Position numbers and translations under genes: made by a program. The notes beneath the pieces are model-generated. The model worked only from the letters and a program-made list of their open reading frames with translations, did no database searches and was not told where the DNA came from. A stretch of 64,000 bases of DNA from Flavobacterium sp. H122 (lineage in GTDB: Bacteria; Bacteroidota; Bacteroidia; Flavobacteriales; Flavobacteriaceae), in NCBI RefSeq assembly GCF_004959765.1, contig NZ_SJZD01000002.1:248001-312000 (forward strand), written 5' to 3'. The stretch's first letter is position 1. Every line of letters begins with the position of its first letter. Positions 1-8,899 of the stretch are shown one piece after another.

Positions 1-449
1 TTTGGCTGTAAAGTTGTTTTTTGAGACTGCAGGAGTTTTCTTTTGTAATTTAAATGGTATTCTGCCGGGGTTTTATATGAATTGACCAGCTGCATTACAG
101 AATCAATCTTTTTCTTCATTTCTGCATCATACTTTTCTTTTTCAATTGGGCTAAGTTCTTTTGGTTTGTTAAAAACAGGGGCGTTAATTGTGTTTTCATC
201 TTGATAAAGTCTGTATATAACAGCATTTGACATAGATCCGGTAGCATTACTTTCAATTTTGTTTTTATCGAGGTAAAATGATATTTCTTTTGAAGAAATG
301 TTTTTTACAGAATAGCTTATTTCGTAGATATATTCAGTTTTGTACTTATTTTCTATTCTGTTTATTGAATTGATTTTGAATTCTAATTTATTCTGACCAA
401 AACAAAATGTAACTAAGAAGCAAAATGTAACTACAAAAAATACTCTCAT
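1..449 (-). CDS. Secreted hypothetical protein, 3' part beyond window
   Basis: Reading leftwards from the ATG at 449-447, the frame stays open to the window edge (about 149 codons), so this is the 5' part of a gene. The N-terminus is a signal peptide (MRVFFVVTF, hydrophobic run ending TFCFGQ), so the product is exported. The rest is hydrophilic, lysine- and asparagine-rich, and resembles no family I recognise. The start overlaps the stop of the upstream acyl-protein synthetase by one base (TAATG), so the two are probably translated together. Not a shadow: signal peptide, open frame and overlap agree. Confidence 0.65.
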   Translation of the reverse strand, partial: MRVFFVVTFCFLVTFCFGQNKLEFKINSINRIENKYKTEYIYEISYSVKNISSKEISFYLDKNKIESNATGSMSNAVIYRLYQDENTINAPVFNKPKELSPIEKEKYDAEMKKKIDSVMQLVNSYKTPAEYHLNYKRKLLQSQKTTLQP

Positions 450-1429
450 TACATTACCATTAAATTACATCCTCTTATATCAGAATTGTCAAACCTTCCA
501 AGAACTTCAAATGAATTATTGCCTGTAATCTTGCCTAAATCCTGTGTCGCTATAAAAGAGCAGGAGTTAATGTTTGCTAAGTCGATTACATTAATTCCGC
601 CTGTTTTACCTTCTTTTACATAGGTTAAAGCATCTTCAGGGTCACGGATTAATATTTTCATCCAGGCCGGACATTCAAAAACCCCATCGCCAAGGGAATA
701 CGCCTGGGATAGTAATTCGGTCATGCCATATTCCGAATGAATTTCAGATACACCAAATCCTTTGCATAAAATATCATGCAGTTCTTCTCGGATTATCTCT
801 TTCCGACGGCCTTTCATGCCTCCGGTTTCCATTATGATGGTGTTTTTGAGAGTGAAGGATTGTTTTTCGATTAAATCAAGTAGAGCGTAGGTAACACCTA
901 TAAGAATTATGTTTTGACCTTCATTGTCCAATCGGATTAATTTTTCAATCAATTCGTCGTAATTGTTGAGATAAAATCCGCTTTCAGGATTGTTAGAAAG
1001 CTGAATCAGATCATCTGCCATATAAATCAATGACGAGCCATCTCTTTCCAAATAGGAGGGAAGAAGGGCCAAAACGACATAATCCTCTATATTGCCATAA
1101 AACTGCCGGAAGGCTAAGCGGTAACTTTCTTCGTAAAATTCTAAATTGGTTACATGGTGCTTGCTGGTGCTCATGCCGGTAGTGCCACTGCTTGTAAAAG
1201 TCGTCTGAATTTTTTCTTCCGAGCTTAAAACATCATGACTTTTGAAAAACTGGATTGGAAGGAAAGGTATTGCTTCAATGGTTTTTACATTGCTTTTATC
1301 CTTTTTGAGCAAGGTGCAAAAATCTCTGTAAACGGTATTGTTGTCGTATTGAAAACGAAAAACCTTTAATGTCAGTTTTTCGAATTCTTTTTTAGAGCCG
1401 ATTTGAAATATGTCTGAAGTAGAAAACAT
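449..1429 (-). CDS. LuxE/PaaK-family acyl-protein synthetase (acyltransferase-like)
   Basis: 326 aa, typical for LuxE-type proteins. The ATP/AMP-binding signature TSSGTTGMSTSKH lies near residue 80, and MKGRRKEI and a HSEYGMTE segment follow, as in adenylate-forming LuxE/PaaK enzymes. The family activates a carboxylate as acyl-AMP. LuxE supplies fatty acids to luciferase, but no lux genes are here, and flavobacterial homologues are usually called just acyltransferases. The substrate is unknown. Cytoplasmic, no signal peptide. The stop overlaps the ATG of the next gene by one base. Family call is firm; function in this organism is not. Confidence 0.8.
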   Translation of the reverse strand: MFSTSDIFQIGSKKEFEKLTLKVFRFQYDNNTVYRDFCTLLKKDKSNVKTIEAIPFLPIQFFKSHDVLSSEEKIQTTFTSSGTTGMSTSKHHVTNLEFYEESYRLAFRQFYGNIEDYVVLALLPSYLERDGSSLIYMADDLIQLSNNPESGFYLNNYDELIEKLIRLDNEGQNIILIGVTYALLDLIEKQSFTLKNTIIMETGGMKGRRKEIIREELHDILCKGFGVSEIHSEYGMTELLSQAYSLGDGVFECPAWMKILIRDPEDALTYVKEGKTGGINVIDLANINSCSFIATQDLGKITGNNSFEVLGRFDNSDIRGCNLMVM

Positions 1430-1453
1430 TTTTCAAATGTAATTAAAAAAAAA

Positions 1454-1471
1454 GTCCTGCAAAAGCAGGAC
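1454..1471 (-). terminator. Intrinsic terminator of the 105-aa secreted protein gene
   Basis: Perfect 7-bp stem GTCCTGC/GCAGGAC with an AAAA loop, followed on the minus strand by nine T (plus-strand A run 1445-1453). It lies 20 bases past the stop at 1492. Confidence 0.8.
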
Positions 1472-1491
1472 CAACCTAACCCAAAAAAAAC

Positions 1492-1809
1492 CTAGTCAAC
1501 TTTGTATTCAATAATTTGTATATTGTTGTTTTCAGTAACTTTTACATAGTAAATGCCTGATTCTATTTTTTCTAATTTTATAGGAGAACCTACTGTTTTA
1601 GTTGAATAGATAACTTTACCGTTTTGATTTATAAATTGTACTTTCTTTTTAGTGTAATGATCAGAAACAACATAAATATGTTTTCCTAATTTTTTTGTTT
1701 CATACGTAACAATATTAAGTCCTGAAATTCTTTTTTCCGGTTGATTATCAAATGAAACTTTTGCAAATAGACTTGTAGTGAAGAATAAAGCAATCAATAA
1801 TGTTCTCAT
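1492..1809 (-). CDS. Small secreted protein with T9SS-like C-terminal segment
   Basis: 105 aa. Residues 1-16 form a signal peptide ending SLFAK. The body is a short beta-rich protein, and the end (SGIYYVKVTENN... IIEYKVD) has the Y-V-K/strand pattern of Por-secretion (T9SS type A) sorting domains, though short and divergent. A TAnnTTTG-type -7 element (TATTTTTG on the minus strand, 1839-1846) lies upstream without a clear -33. Single-gene unit with its own terminator. Function unknown. Confidence 0.7.
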   Translation of the reverse strand: MRTLLIALFFTTSLFAKVSFDNQPEKRISGLNIVTYETKKLGKHIYVVSDHYTKKKVQFINQNGKVIYSTKTVGSPIKLEKIESGIYYVKVTENNNIQIIEYKVD

Positions 1810-1966
1810 AATTATATTGTTTGTGTTTGATTATGAGCCAAAAATAGAATGCCGGCTGTTGCTGTGGTAATTTTATCGATGCAATGATTACATATTCGAT
1901 ATAATGTAATCAAAACAGGAATAAGGTGAAATGCGTATCACTAAATTTGGTGATTGTCTTACAGTT

Positions 1967-1993
1967 AAAAGCCCCGGCAATGCCGGGGCTTTT
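1967..1993. terminator. Strong hairpin terminator
   Basis: GCCCCGGC (1971-1978), loop AAT, GCCGGGGC (1982-1989), flanked by AAAA and TTTT. It follows the stop of the T9SS protein at 2017 on the minus strand and is symmetrical enough to work both ways. Confidence 0.8.
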
Positions 1994-2016
1994 ATAGTAG
2001 TATTTTTAGGTGTTGA

Positions 2017-2844
2017 TTATTCAACAATTATTTTTCGTGTAGCTGTTTTACCTTCTTCAGTAATTTTAGCAATGTAAACACCTTTTGATAAAGAAGAAAT
2101 ATCAACAGCTTGATTGGAAACATTGGTTGTCAAAGCTATTTTTCCTAAAGTATCGTATAATGTTAGTTGTTTTTCAGAAAAATTGTCTGAAGTAATACTT
2201 AAATATGACTTTGCAGGAGAAGGGTAAATTTTTAAACCGGCAATTTCGTTTTGTTGATTTCCTAATGTGTTGTATGAGAAAGTTACACCGTCAATTAACC
2301 ATTTTCCGTTATTCCCATTGTAACCGCCTCCCTGAATCGATTCATAAGCTGAATTTGTAGGTTGAGCAAAAATTGATACTATTCTAAATGCCAAATTTGA
2401 AACATTGTCACAAGCTGCAGGCAGATTAAATGACTTTTGTGCAAATGTTGTAGTTAAATCTCCATTGTTATTTCCTAAAATTGACCATGAAGTACCTCCG
2501 TCAATGGAATATTCATATTGCTGCCATCTTGAAGATTGATTAGTGCCTGATACATAAAATGAAACGGTGATGCTATTGTATCCTGTCGTGCTTGTGTTGA
2601 ATTGATATCCAGCAGTTCCTGAAGCCGCGGTATCGCCGGGGAAGTTGCTGATACTATAGGCTAACCCTGTTTGTCCGGTAGGGTATGCAGTTGAAGCCTC
2701 GGCTGTACCGCCGATTAATGTTAAAGTACCAGTACCTGAAGATGGATTGGTAGTGTTTTCAAAAGTCCATTGCGTAAAAGCAGTTTGTGCCTGCGACGTA
2801 GTAAATGATAAAGCCATTATCATTAATGAGTAAATTTTTTTCAT
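2017..2844 (-). CDS. T9SS type A sorting domain-containing secreted protein
   Basis: 275 aa from the ATG at 2844; a longer frame to 2964 exists but would put 40 non-hydrophobic residues before a clear signal peptide (MKKIYSLMIMALSFTTSQAQ). The middle is Ser/Thr/Gly-rich with an FTQWTFENT opening and LIDGVTFSY, a jelly-roll-like surface adhesin pattern. The last ~70 residues are a T9SS CTD: LKIYPSPAK, LYDTLGKI, LSKGVYIAKI, TRKIIVE. The protein should be exported by Sec, carried across the outer membrane by T9SS and anchored or released. Its CTD is nearly the same as that of the next gene upstream, so the two are probably a duplicated pair. Confidence 0.85.
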   Translation of the reverse strand: MKKIYSLMIMALSFTTSQAQTAFTQWTFENTTNPSSGTGTLTLIGGTAEASTAYPTGQTGLAYSISNFPGDTAASGTAGYQFNTSTTGYNSITVSFYVSGTNQSSRWQQYEYSIDGGTSWSILGNNNGDLTTTFAQKSFNLPAACDNVSNLAFRIVSIFAQPTNSAYESIQGGGYNGNNGKWLIDGVTFSYNTLGNQQNEIAGLKIYPSPAKSYLSITSDNFSEKQLTLYDTLGKIALTTNVSNQAVDISSLSKGVYIAKITEEGKTATRKIIVE

Positions 2845-2962
2845 AGTGCTTGTGTTAAAATTGTGAAATTCAGTTTTCTTATTATAAAAATAAGTACAAA
2901 TTTTCTTATAATTCAAAATGCCGGATAAAATGCATAAAAATCGGATGAAAGGTGTTTTAAGC

Positions 2963-2996
2963 AAAAAAGTCCTGACTATTTTAGTCAGGACTTTTT
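2963..2996. terminator. Bidirectional terminator
   Basis: AGTCCTGACT (2968-2977), loop ATTTT, AGTCAGGACT (2983-2992), with A6 before and T5 after. It ends the upstream T9SS gene (stop at 3020) before the start of the next one. Confidence 0.8.
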
Positions 2997-3019
2997 GTAA
3001 AAATTAAATTATGCGTGTG

Positions 3020-4054
3020 TTATTCAATAACCACTTTTCTTGTAGCAATTTTTCCTTCTTCTGTAATTTTAGCTACATAAACACCCTTAGGTAACGAAGC
3101 AACGTTTAAAGGTTGGTTAGTAACTTTTGCAGTTAAAGCAATTTTTCCTAAAACATCATATAAAACTACTTGTTTTTCAGCAAAACTAGCTGATGTGATG
3201 TTTAAGAATTGTTTTGCTGGGTTAGGGTATACTTGTAATCCAGAAATGTTGTCAAAATTGTCTTTTTTTAGGACTACATTTGTTGTTGCATCATTCCAAT
3301 TATTTGCAATTCTCAATTCGTCAATTTCTAAAGATGTTGGAGTGTCACTAGCTGAACCTTGTCTGATAAGCATTCTGTCAATGCTGGTTAAGTCTGTTAA
3401 AGTATTTGTTGTTTCACTAAAACCTGAAGGTTCTGTGCCTCCTCCGATAGTCGGGTTTACCCAAATTCTTACTTTATCATTGGTTGTAGATGAAACTATC
3501 TCGTTTGCAACAACTATTAAATAGGTTTCCCCGACATTAAGAGCGGTAGGGGTCGTGTTGTCTGGGAAAAATAATGTGTTGGCAGTTGTTGTTCTCGGAT
3601 TTACACCAATATAATAAGTTGTTCCTCCTCCTGTTGGAGTAGCGTTTTTGAGCCATAAAGTTGCTCCATAAGTTGTAGATGCTCCCTGTACTAAACCAGC
3701 TATGTAGCTTCCTGCAGCAAAAGTCGTACTTGTTAAATCGTTGACTTTTAGTAGAAAAGAATAGTATACAGTTCCTGAAATTTGTGATGCAAATTGTTTT
3801 GATGCGTCAATTCCAGCACCACCAAAGGTAAGTTTGTTTCCTAAAGAAGAAGGGTATCCGGATAAAGTTGCTGTTGGTGTGAGGCTTCCTGAAATTATAC
3901 TTAAGTCATCTCCAGAATTGATAGAAGTCCAAGAGTTTTGTCCTTGCAAGGCACTTGGGGCGTTGTAATCGAATGGTTCGTAAAAAGGAACGGGAGCCTG
4001 TCCGAAAGATATAGAAGCTGTTAATAGTGCCCCAAATAAGTAAATCTTTTTCAT
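3020..4054 (-). CDS. T9SS type A sorting domain-containing secreted protein
   Basis: 344 aa. Signal peptide at residues 1-18 (MKKIYLFGALL...SFGQ). The body begins VPFYEPFDYN and runs to IDELRIANNWND, the layout of secreted Bacteroidota proteins with a LamG/concanavalin-like beta-sandwich before the sorting domain. The C-terminal ~75 residues (LQVYPNPAK, LYDVLGKIA, LPKGVYVAKI, TRKVVIE) are a T9SS CTD. A TATATTTG -7 element (minus strand, 4091-4098) lies just upstream. Ligand and role unknown; probably surface exposed. Confidence 0.85.
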   Translation of the reverse strand: MKKIYLFGALLTASISFGQAPVPFYEPFDYNAPSALQGQNSWTSINSGDDLSIISGSLTPTATLSGYPSSLGNKLTFGGAGIDASKQFASQISGTVYYSFLLKVNDLTSTTFAAGSYIAGLVQGASTTYGATLWLKNATPTGGGTTYYIGVNPRTTTANTLFFPDNTTPTALNVGETYLIVVANEIVSSTTNDKVRIWVNPTIGGGTEPSGFSETTNTLTDLTSIDRMLIRQGSASDTPTSLEIDELRIANNWNDATTNVVLKKDNFDNISGLQVYPNPAKQFLNITSASFAEKQVVLYDVLGKIALTAKVTNQPLNVASLPKGVYVAKITEEGKIATRKVVIE

Positions 4055-4173
4055 TTTTTATAAGTTTTTTTTTTAAAATAAGTTGGAAAACAAATATAGA
4101 AAGTATTTTTTCTTTTTGATGAGAATACTTGTAAATTTTAGGTTAAAAAAATAAAGTTATGCAGAAAATTAAA

Positions 4174-4515
4174 CTACTTAATTATAAATTTTCTGGTAGC
4201 TCGTTGTTCTGCTTCTTTAATTTTAATAATATAAACGCCAGGAGTAAGATTGCTTATGTTTAGCTCTTTTGAAGTTAAATTGTGTTGCATGACTCTTTTT
4301 CCTAGAACATCAAAAATTTCAATTTCTTTTGGGTTGTTTGATTTTGATGATATATATAACTTTCCTGTAGTTACAGGGTTGGGATATATGTTTAAATTGT
4401 CAAGAGGTTGTTCCTGAGTTTTTCCAATCAATGAAGAATCCTTATTCTCCTGAGCTGTTACAGCCAAAGAAAATAATAAAAAGAAAAAAGTAGTATAAAT
4501 GTAATTTTTCTTCAT
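4174..4515 (-). CDS. Mini protein: signal peptide plus T9SS sorting domain
   Basis: Only 113 aa: a signal peptide (residues 1-21, ending AVTAQ), a ~15-residue linker, then a complete T9SS CTD (LNIYPNPVT, IEIFDVLGK, LTPGVYIIKI, TRKFIIK). There is no room for a cargo domain. It may be a relic of a larger secreted protein, a small cell-surface protein, or a CTD that occupies the T9SS machinery. A clean start and stop and intact CTD argue against random decay. Confidence 0.75.
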   Translation of the reverse strand: MKKNYIYTTFFFLLFSLAVTAQENKDSSLIGKTQEQPLDNLNIYPNPVTTGKLYISSKSNNPKEIEIFDVLGKRVMQHNLTSKELNISNLTPGVYIIKIKEAEQRATRKFIIK

Positions 4516-4569
4516 TGTTTGAATTTGAATTGTAAATTTAATAAAAATATTTTAAAAAAAGAGATAAAA

Positions 4570-4593
4570 AAGCCGCTTAAATTTAAGCGGCTT
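4570..4593 (-). terminator. Intrinsic terminator of the surface lipoprotein gene
   Basis: Perfect 24-bp palindrome built on AAGCCGCTTAAA with its complement, with an A-run before it that gives U6 on the minus-strand transcript. It lies 20 bases past the stop at 4614. Confidence 0.75.
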
Positions 4594-4613
4594 ATAATAT
4601 TTATGAACAAAAT

Positions 4614-5801
4614 TTATTTTATCAGGTTCATGTTGTCAACAGTACTCCATGCACCGGCTGAAAGATTTGCACCGGTTGTCTCGTTTGAAGTCTTGAAATT
4701 CTCTGCCGGGAATGAAACTACAACTGAAGCGTCTTTGTAGCCATAGTTTGTAGTACCGTCATTGATTTTAATATTTAACAATTTTATTTTACCTGTATTT
4801 ACCTGGTTAGTATTTGTACCAGCGTCCTGTATACGGACAGCCACTGCATTAGGAGTTGTGTATCCTGAAATTAATACATTGTTGTAAATACCGTTTCCTT
4901 CTTTTTTGAATTGGATAGCGTCATATTCTACAGCTGATGAACCTCCTTCTGTTACTGTGCCGGGAGCTCTTTTTAAAGTGATTCTGGATACAGTAGGGTA
5001 AAAGCTGTTATTTACGTTTTTAGCTTCGATTTCCATGCCATAGTTACCGGTTCCTTCCTGATAAGCATACCAGTCAGTGTTTAAATCACCTTTCCAACCA
5101 TCCTGCCAGTCAAAAGAGTCGTCAAAGTTTCCGTATGAAATCAGGTTCTTTGCGCTTACAGTCCCACCGTAGAATTCGAAACCGTCATCTGCTCCTTTGT
5201 AAGCTACCAGATTTTCAAGAATTGTTCCATTGCCTACAGAGTAGAATGAAAAGCCATTCATTTCACTTGTATTGTCTGATAATTTTTTACCTGCAAATTG
5301 TACTTGTACAAATTTCAATACACCTGCATTGTGAGAAGGGTTGGTTCCGCCGTAAGCAGTGTTTGTTCCGTCTTCAGAGTTAGCTGTTGTAATAGGATTT
5401 CCATTTGCATCTTTTCCACTTACGATAGGTGCATCACCAAATACTACAATTCCACCCCAAGAACCAGGAGTTTTGGATTTTTCTGTAAAAACAATCGGTT
5501 CTGCTGCAGTACCTGTAAAGTTTACTTTACCGCCATTTTCAACTAATAGAAGGTCTAAACCATCTGCGACATCAGCTGTTACAGTTGAACCTGCTGCAAT
5601 TGTTAAAGTTGCACCGCTTTTTACTCTAACTGTTCCTTTAAGGGTATAAGTTCCTTTTTCAAAAACTTTATTTGCAGAAATATCTCCGGTAATTTCTCCT
5701 ACAACAATAGGTTTTGGAGTAGTGTTAGCTTCTTCTTCTTCTTCTGAACAGGAAGCTAATAACAATGCTAATGCTGAAAAGCTAAAAATTAATTTTTTCA
5801 T
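4614..5801 (-). CDS. Surface lipoprotein paired with TonB-dependent receptor
   Basis: 395 aa. Lipoprotein signal with lipobox LLASC (Cys18), then SEEEEE, an acidic lipoprotein export signal of the kind that sends Bacteroidota lipoproteins to the cell surface. The body has GTVRVKSGATLTI, WGGIVVFGDAP, a turn-rich region with FEFYGGTVSAKN and DDSFDWQDGW, suggesting a right-handed beta-helix or related repeat fold. From memory, proteins of this type sit downstream of TonB receptors in many flavobacteria, some misnamed 'multidrug transporter'. Here it lies 142 bases after the receptor in the same direction, so it is probably the substrate-binding partner. Ligand unknown. A minus-strand TACATTTG (5823-5830) suggests its own promoter. 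Confidence 0.75.
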   Translation of the reverse strand: MKKLIFSFSALALLLASCSEEEEEANTTPKPIVVGEITGDISANKVFEKGTYTLKGTVRVKSGATLTIAAGSTVTADVADGLDLLLVENGGKVNFTGTAAEPIVFTEKSKTPGSWGGIVVFGDAPIVSGKDANGNPITTANSEDGTNTAYGGTNPSHNAGVLKFVQVQFAGKKLSDNTSEMNGFSFYSVGNGTILENLVAYKGADDGFEFYGGTVSAKNLISYGNFDDSFDWQDGWKGDLNTDWYAYQEGTGNYGMEIEAKNVNNSFYPTVSRITLKRAPGTVTEGGSSAVEYDAIQFKKEGNGIYNNVLISGYTTPNAVAVRIQDAGTNTNQVNTGKIKLLNIKINDGTTNYGYKDASVVVSFPAENFKTSNETTGANLSAGAWSTVDNMNLIK

Positions 5802-5914
5802 TGAGTTGTTTGTTATTTTTTACAAATGTAAATTCTAGTGATTTTACAGAGGTTAAGTGATTATTATTGAATTATTAGCAACTAATAAAGTTTGTGTTAA
5901 TTTATTGCAAACAA

Positions 5915-5941
5915 AAAAGACGGTATGAAATACCGTCTTTT
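5915..5941. terminator. Terminator of the TonB receptor gene
   Basis: AAAAGACGGTAT (5915-5926), loop GAA plus one base, ATACCGTCTTTT (5930-5941). It sits directly behind the receptor stop at 5944. Confidence 0.75.
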
Positions 5942-5943
5942 TA

Positions 5944-8718
5944 TTAGAAATTATAAGTTATATTTAAATTAAACCCGGTTCCTCGTTTGTAGCTCTCCAT
6001 AAGAAGTGATGATTCATTGATGGTGTTTGTGCTTTCGTTTCCTAATTCAACTTTGTACAAAGGATTTAGAATATTGTCTATTGACAGTTTTGCCTCGATG
6101 TTTTCGGTGAACTTACTTGTCCATACAAAATCTAATTTATGAAAAGGCTTTTCGAATCTGTGATCAATACCTTGTGAGCCTACAGCTTGAATTCTGTCTC
6201 CATAAACTCCATAAACTAAGGTCATAGTATTTTTCATTTCTTCATTGAATTCAAACTCATATTTGAAATCTGAATTAATTAACCATTCTGATGCTCCTTG
6301 AAGTCTTCTCGAAGATTTATTCTCTAATGGGTTTTGAGCAAAATCAACATTTACTTTGGTTTTCATTAATGAAGTGTTGAAGCCTAATGAAAAATTATCT
6401 AGATGTTTAGATATTTTGCTTAAAGGTAAAACCGTTTCAATTTCTGCACCATAAATAGTTGCGTTTTTCGAATTTTGGTAGGTGATTAATTGTCCACTTC
6501 CACCTGCACTAGGAATAAAAACGGTTTCTATAGGATTTACGATTTTCTTTCCAAAAACACCTACTGCGATCATTTGATTGTCTGCCGGGAAAATTTCATA
6601 TTTAAAATCAGCATTAAAGTTTTTACTATCTTCTAAATCTTGATTTCCTTTTACCGATGTTCCGTCAGGGTTAATATAAACTATTGGTAAAACCTCCATG
6701 GTAACTGGTCTGGTAATTGTTTGAGAAGTGCTGAAACGAAGGTTGCTTTTCTCGTTCAATTCATATTTGGCATTTATTGATGGTAAAAAGTAATTTTTAT
6801 TGTTTATTGATTTGGTATATGGATCATCAAAGGCACCGTTAGGCGAACGATAACTGATTGTACGTTGTGATCTTTCAAATCGAACACCACCGTTGATTTC
6901 GAATTTATCTCCAAAGTTTAAAAACATATTGGCATATCCTGAATTTACTAACTGTTTGAATTTTGATTTGTAATCAGGGTTGGATTCTTCTCTTACGGTT
7001 AAAATACCATTATTGATATCCTCTGTAATATTACTGTCAATCGTAGAAAGTACCGCAGTATAGTTTTTGTTGAATGTTCTTAAACCAGAGAAAATTCTGT
7101 ATTTTGAAAATAAATTGTTGTTGTAAAAGTTGTGGCCTATAACCAATTTATTTGCTTTGCCATTGTCTTTTTCTTTGAATTTATAAGTGTATTCAAGTAG
7201 GCTTGAAGCATAGTAATTTCCTTTAATCTCTAAATCCTGTCTGTTTAGGTTGTTACCCCCGTAGGAAACATTAATTAAATCCTTGTCAATTTTTTCGCCA
7301 ATAATGAATTTACGGTCAGGCTGCTGATATTGTGTTTTAACATAAGAAGTACCCCCCTTTAAAGAGTGCTTCCCATCAGCTGTAAGTTTGATATTGGTTG
7401 TTAACTGGCCGTTTAAATAATCAGATTGATCAAATTGATTGGAACGGATTAAAATGTTAGGATTAGATGATTGATTGTTGGTGTATCCTAATTGGTCTTT
7501 TATTTCACTATCGGTAGAGCGCAGGTAAAACGCAGTTCCTGAAATGTCAAAACGGTCTCTTTTGTATTTTAAACCTGCTAAAGTTGAGGTGTTTGTGCTA
7601 TAGCTGAAAGTAGATTTGTTGAAATTATTATCATAATCTCCTGAACCCAGCAAGAAAGTTCTTTCCACACCTTTACGGATAGTATATTTATTATCACCAT
7701 TAATTGAGATAATGTAATTTAAACTTGAGTTGTCAAAAGTTACTTTGTCAGAATGTAAAAAGCTGATGCTGTTATTTATCGGGCTTGTGGTTTCCACAAC
7801 ATTCCAAGAGTTGTTTTTGTATGCTTCTTTGTATTGTTCCGGAGTTAATCTTGTTGCAGACGGAACACTGCCGAAGTAACTCGATAATTGTCTGTCTTGA
7901 CCGTTTAGTCCGAAAAAGCCTTCATTATTGTTCGCGTTTTCGTGTATTAAAAATGGTTGATTATTGTTCTGGGTTGTGAATCCAAAGCCCACACTTAGTT
8001 TAGTAATTTTTTTAGGCTGGGTTGTTTCAATATTCATCGTAGCTCCGGCAAAATCACCAGGGATATTTGGATTGAAAGTTTTGTAAACATTCAAAACGCC
8101 TACAATGTCTGTTGGGAAAATATCAAGAGGGATGATTTTTGTAAAAGGAGTATTTGAAGGTGCCTGCAAATCGTTAATCAATAAATTGTTGTATCTGTCT
8201 TCAAGTCCGCGAACAAATAATCCGCGTCCGTCAACTTTAGTGATTCCTGTAATTTTTGTCAGTCCTTCTTCAACATCACTTACCCCTTTACGGGCCATTT
8301 CCTGAGCACCAATACTTTGTTTGATTTCTACAGCTTTCTTTTGTTCCAATAATAATGCAGTTTCTTTTTCGCGGCTCACAGTTGCTTTTACGACAACATC
8401 TTCCATTGTAACACTTCCGGAACCTAATATTTCATTTATTTCTTTAGTTTCACCAGCATTAATCGTGAATTTTACTTCTTTAGTTTCGTAGCCAAGAAAG
8501 CTGAATACTATTGTATGGTCACCCGCAGGGACTTCAATAGTATACTTACCCTGCATGTCTGTCGTTGCACCAAAGGTTTTTCCTTTAATGTTTACATTTG
8601 CAAAAGGGAGTGGTTCATTGTTTAAGTCTTTGTCGGAAATCACTCCGGTAACTGTTGTTTTTTGGGCAAATCCAACAAGGCTTAAAAAAAGTAATAAAAA
8701 TGATAACTTGAGTTTCAT
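5944..8718 (-). CDS. TonB-dependent outer-membrane receptor
   Basis: 924 aa. Signal peptide 1-18; residues ~20-107 are a carboxypeptidase-regulatory-like domain (TTVTGVISDK, PFANVNIKGK, LGYETKEV); the plug follows from ~125 (SIGAQEMARKGVSDVEEGL, GLFVRGLEDRYNNLLIN); the rest is a 22-strand barrel with alternating aromatic strands, ending in aromatic ...FNLNITYNF. It imports a ligand across the outer membrane using the Ton system. The lipoprotein gene follows in the same direction, and a two-component pair reads away from it across 181 bases, so it is probably the regulated uptake component. Substrate is not visible from sequence; phosphate-type control is a guess from the regulator class only. 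Confidence 0.92.
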   Translation of the reverse strand: MKLKLSFLLLFLSLVGFAQKTTVTGVISDKDLNNEPLPFANVNIKGKTFGATTDMQGKYTIEVPAGDHTIVFSFLGYETKEVKFTINAGETKEINEILGSGSVTMEDVVVKATVSREKETALLLEQKKAVEIKQSIGAQEMARKGVSDVEEGLTKITGITKVDGRGLFVRGLEDRYNNLLINDLQAPSNTPFTKIIPLDIFPTDIVGVLNVYKTFNPNIPGDFAGATMNIETTQPKKITKLSVGFGFTTQNNNQPFLIHENANNNEGFFGLNGQDRQLSSYFGSVPSATRLTPEQYKEAYKNNSWNVVETTSPINNSISFLHSDKVTFDNSSLNYIISINGDNKYTIRKGVERTFLLGSGDYDNNFNKSTFSYSTNTSTLAGLKYKRDRFDISGTAFYLRSTDSEIKDQLGYTNNQSSNPNILIRSNQFDQSDYLNGQLTTNIKLTADGKHSLKGGTSYVKTQYQQPDRKFIIGEKIDKDLINVSYGGNNLNRQDLEIKGNYYASSLLEYTYKFKEKDNGKANKLVIGHNFYNNNLFSKYRIFSGLRTFNKNYTAVLSTIDSNITEDINNGILTVREESNPDYKSKFKQLVNSGYANMFLNFGDKFEINGGVRFERSQRTISYRSPNGAFDDPYTKSINNKNYFLPSINAKYELNEKSNLRFSTSQTITRPVTMEVLPIVYINPDGTSVKGNQDLEDSKNFNADFKYEIFPADNQMIAVGVFGKKIVNPIETVFIPSAGGSGQLITYQNSKNATIYGAEIETVLPLSKISKHLDNFSLGFNTSLMKTKVNVDFAQNPLENKSSRRLQGASEWLINSDFKYEFEFNEEMKNTMTLVYGVYGDRIQAVGSQGIDHRFEKPFHKLDFVWTSKFTENIEAKLSIDNILNPLYKVELGNESTNTINESSLLMESYKRGTGFNLNITYNF

Positions 8719-8899
8719 TATGTTGTGTGTTTAATTTTGGTGCAAAGGAATTTATCCAATGTAAAAATGGTGTTAGTTGGATATTATTAATTTGTTTACC
8801 TAATGTTAGCAAATTGTTACTATATTAAATTTCTGTTAGCCCAATGTATTTCAATCAAATAATGACTAATTTTACAGCAAACAAACGCTTAACTCTTAT

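Noticed and set aside
2845..2964. N-terminal extension of the T9SS gene to 2964
   Set aside because: It would place 40 residues before a clear signal peptide.
5135..5649. Three plus-strand frames within the lipoprotein gene
   Set aside because: No signal peptides or families; shadows of the minus-strand gene.
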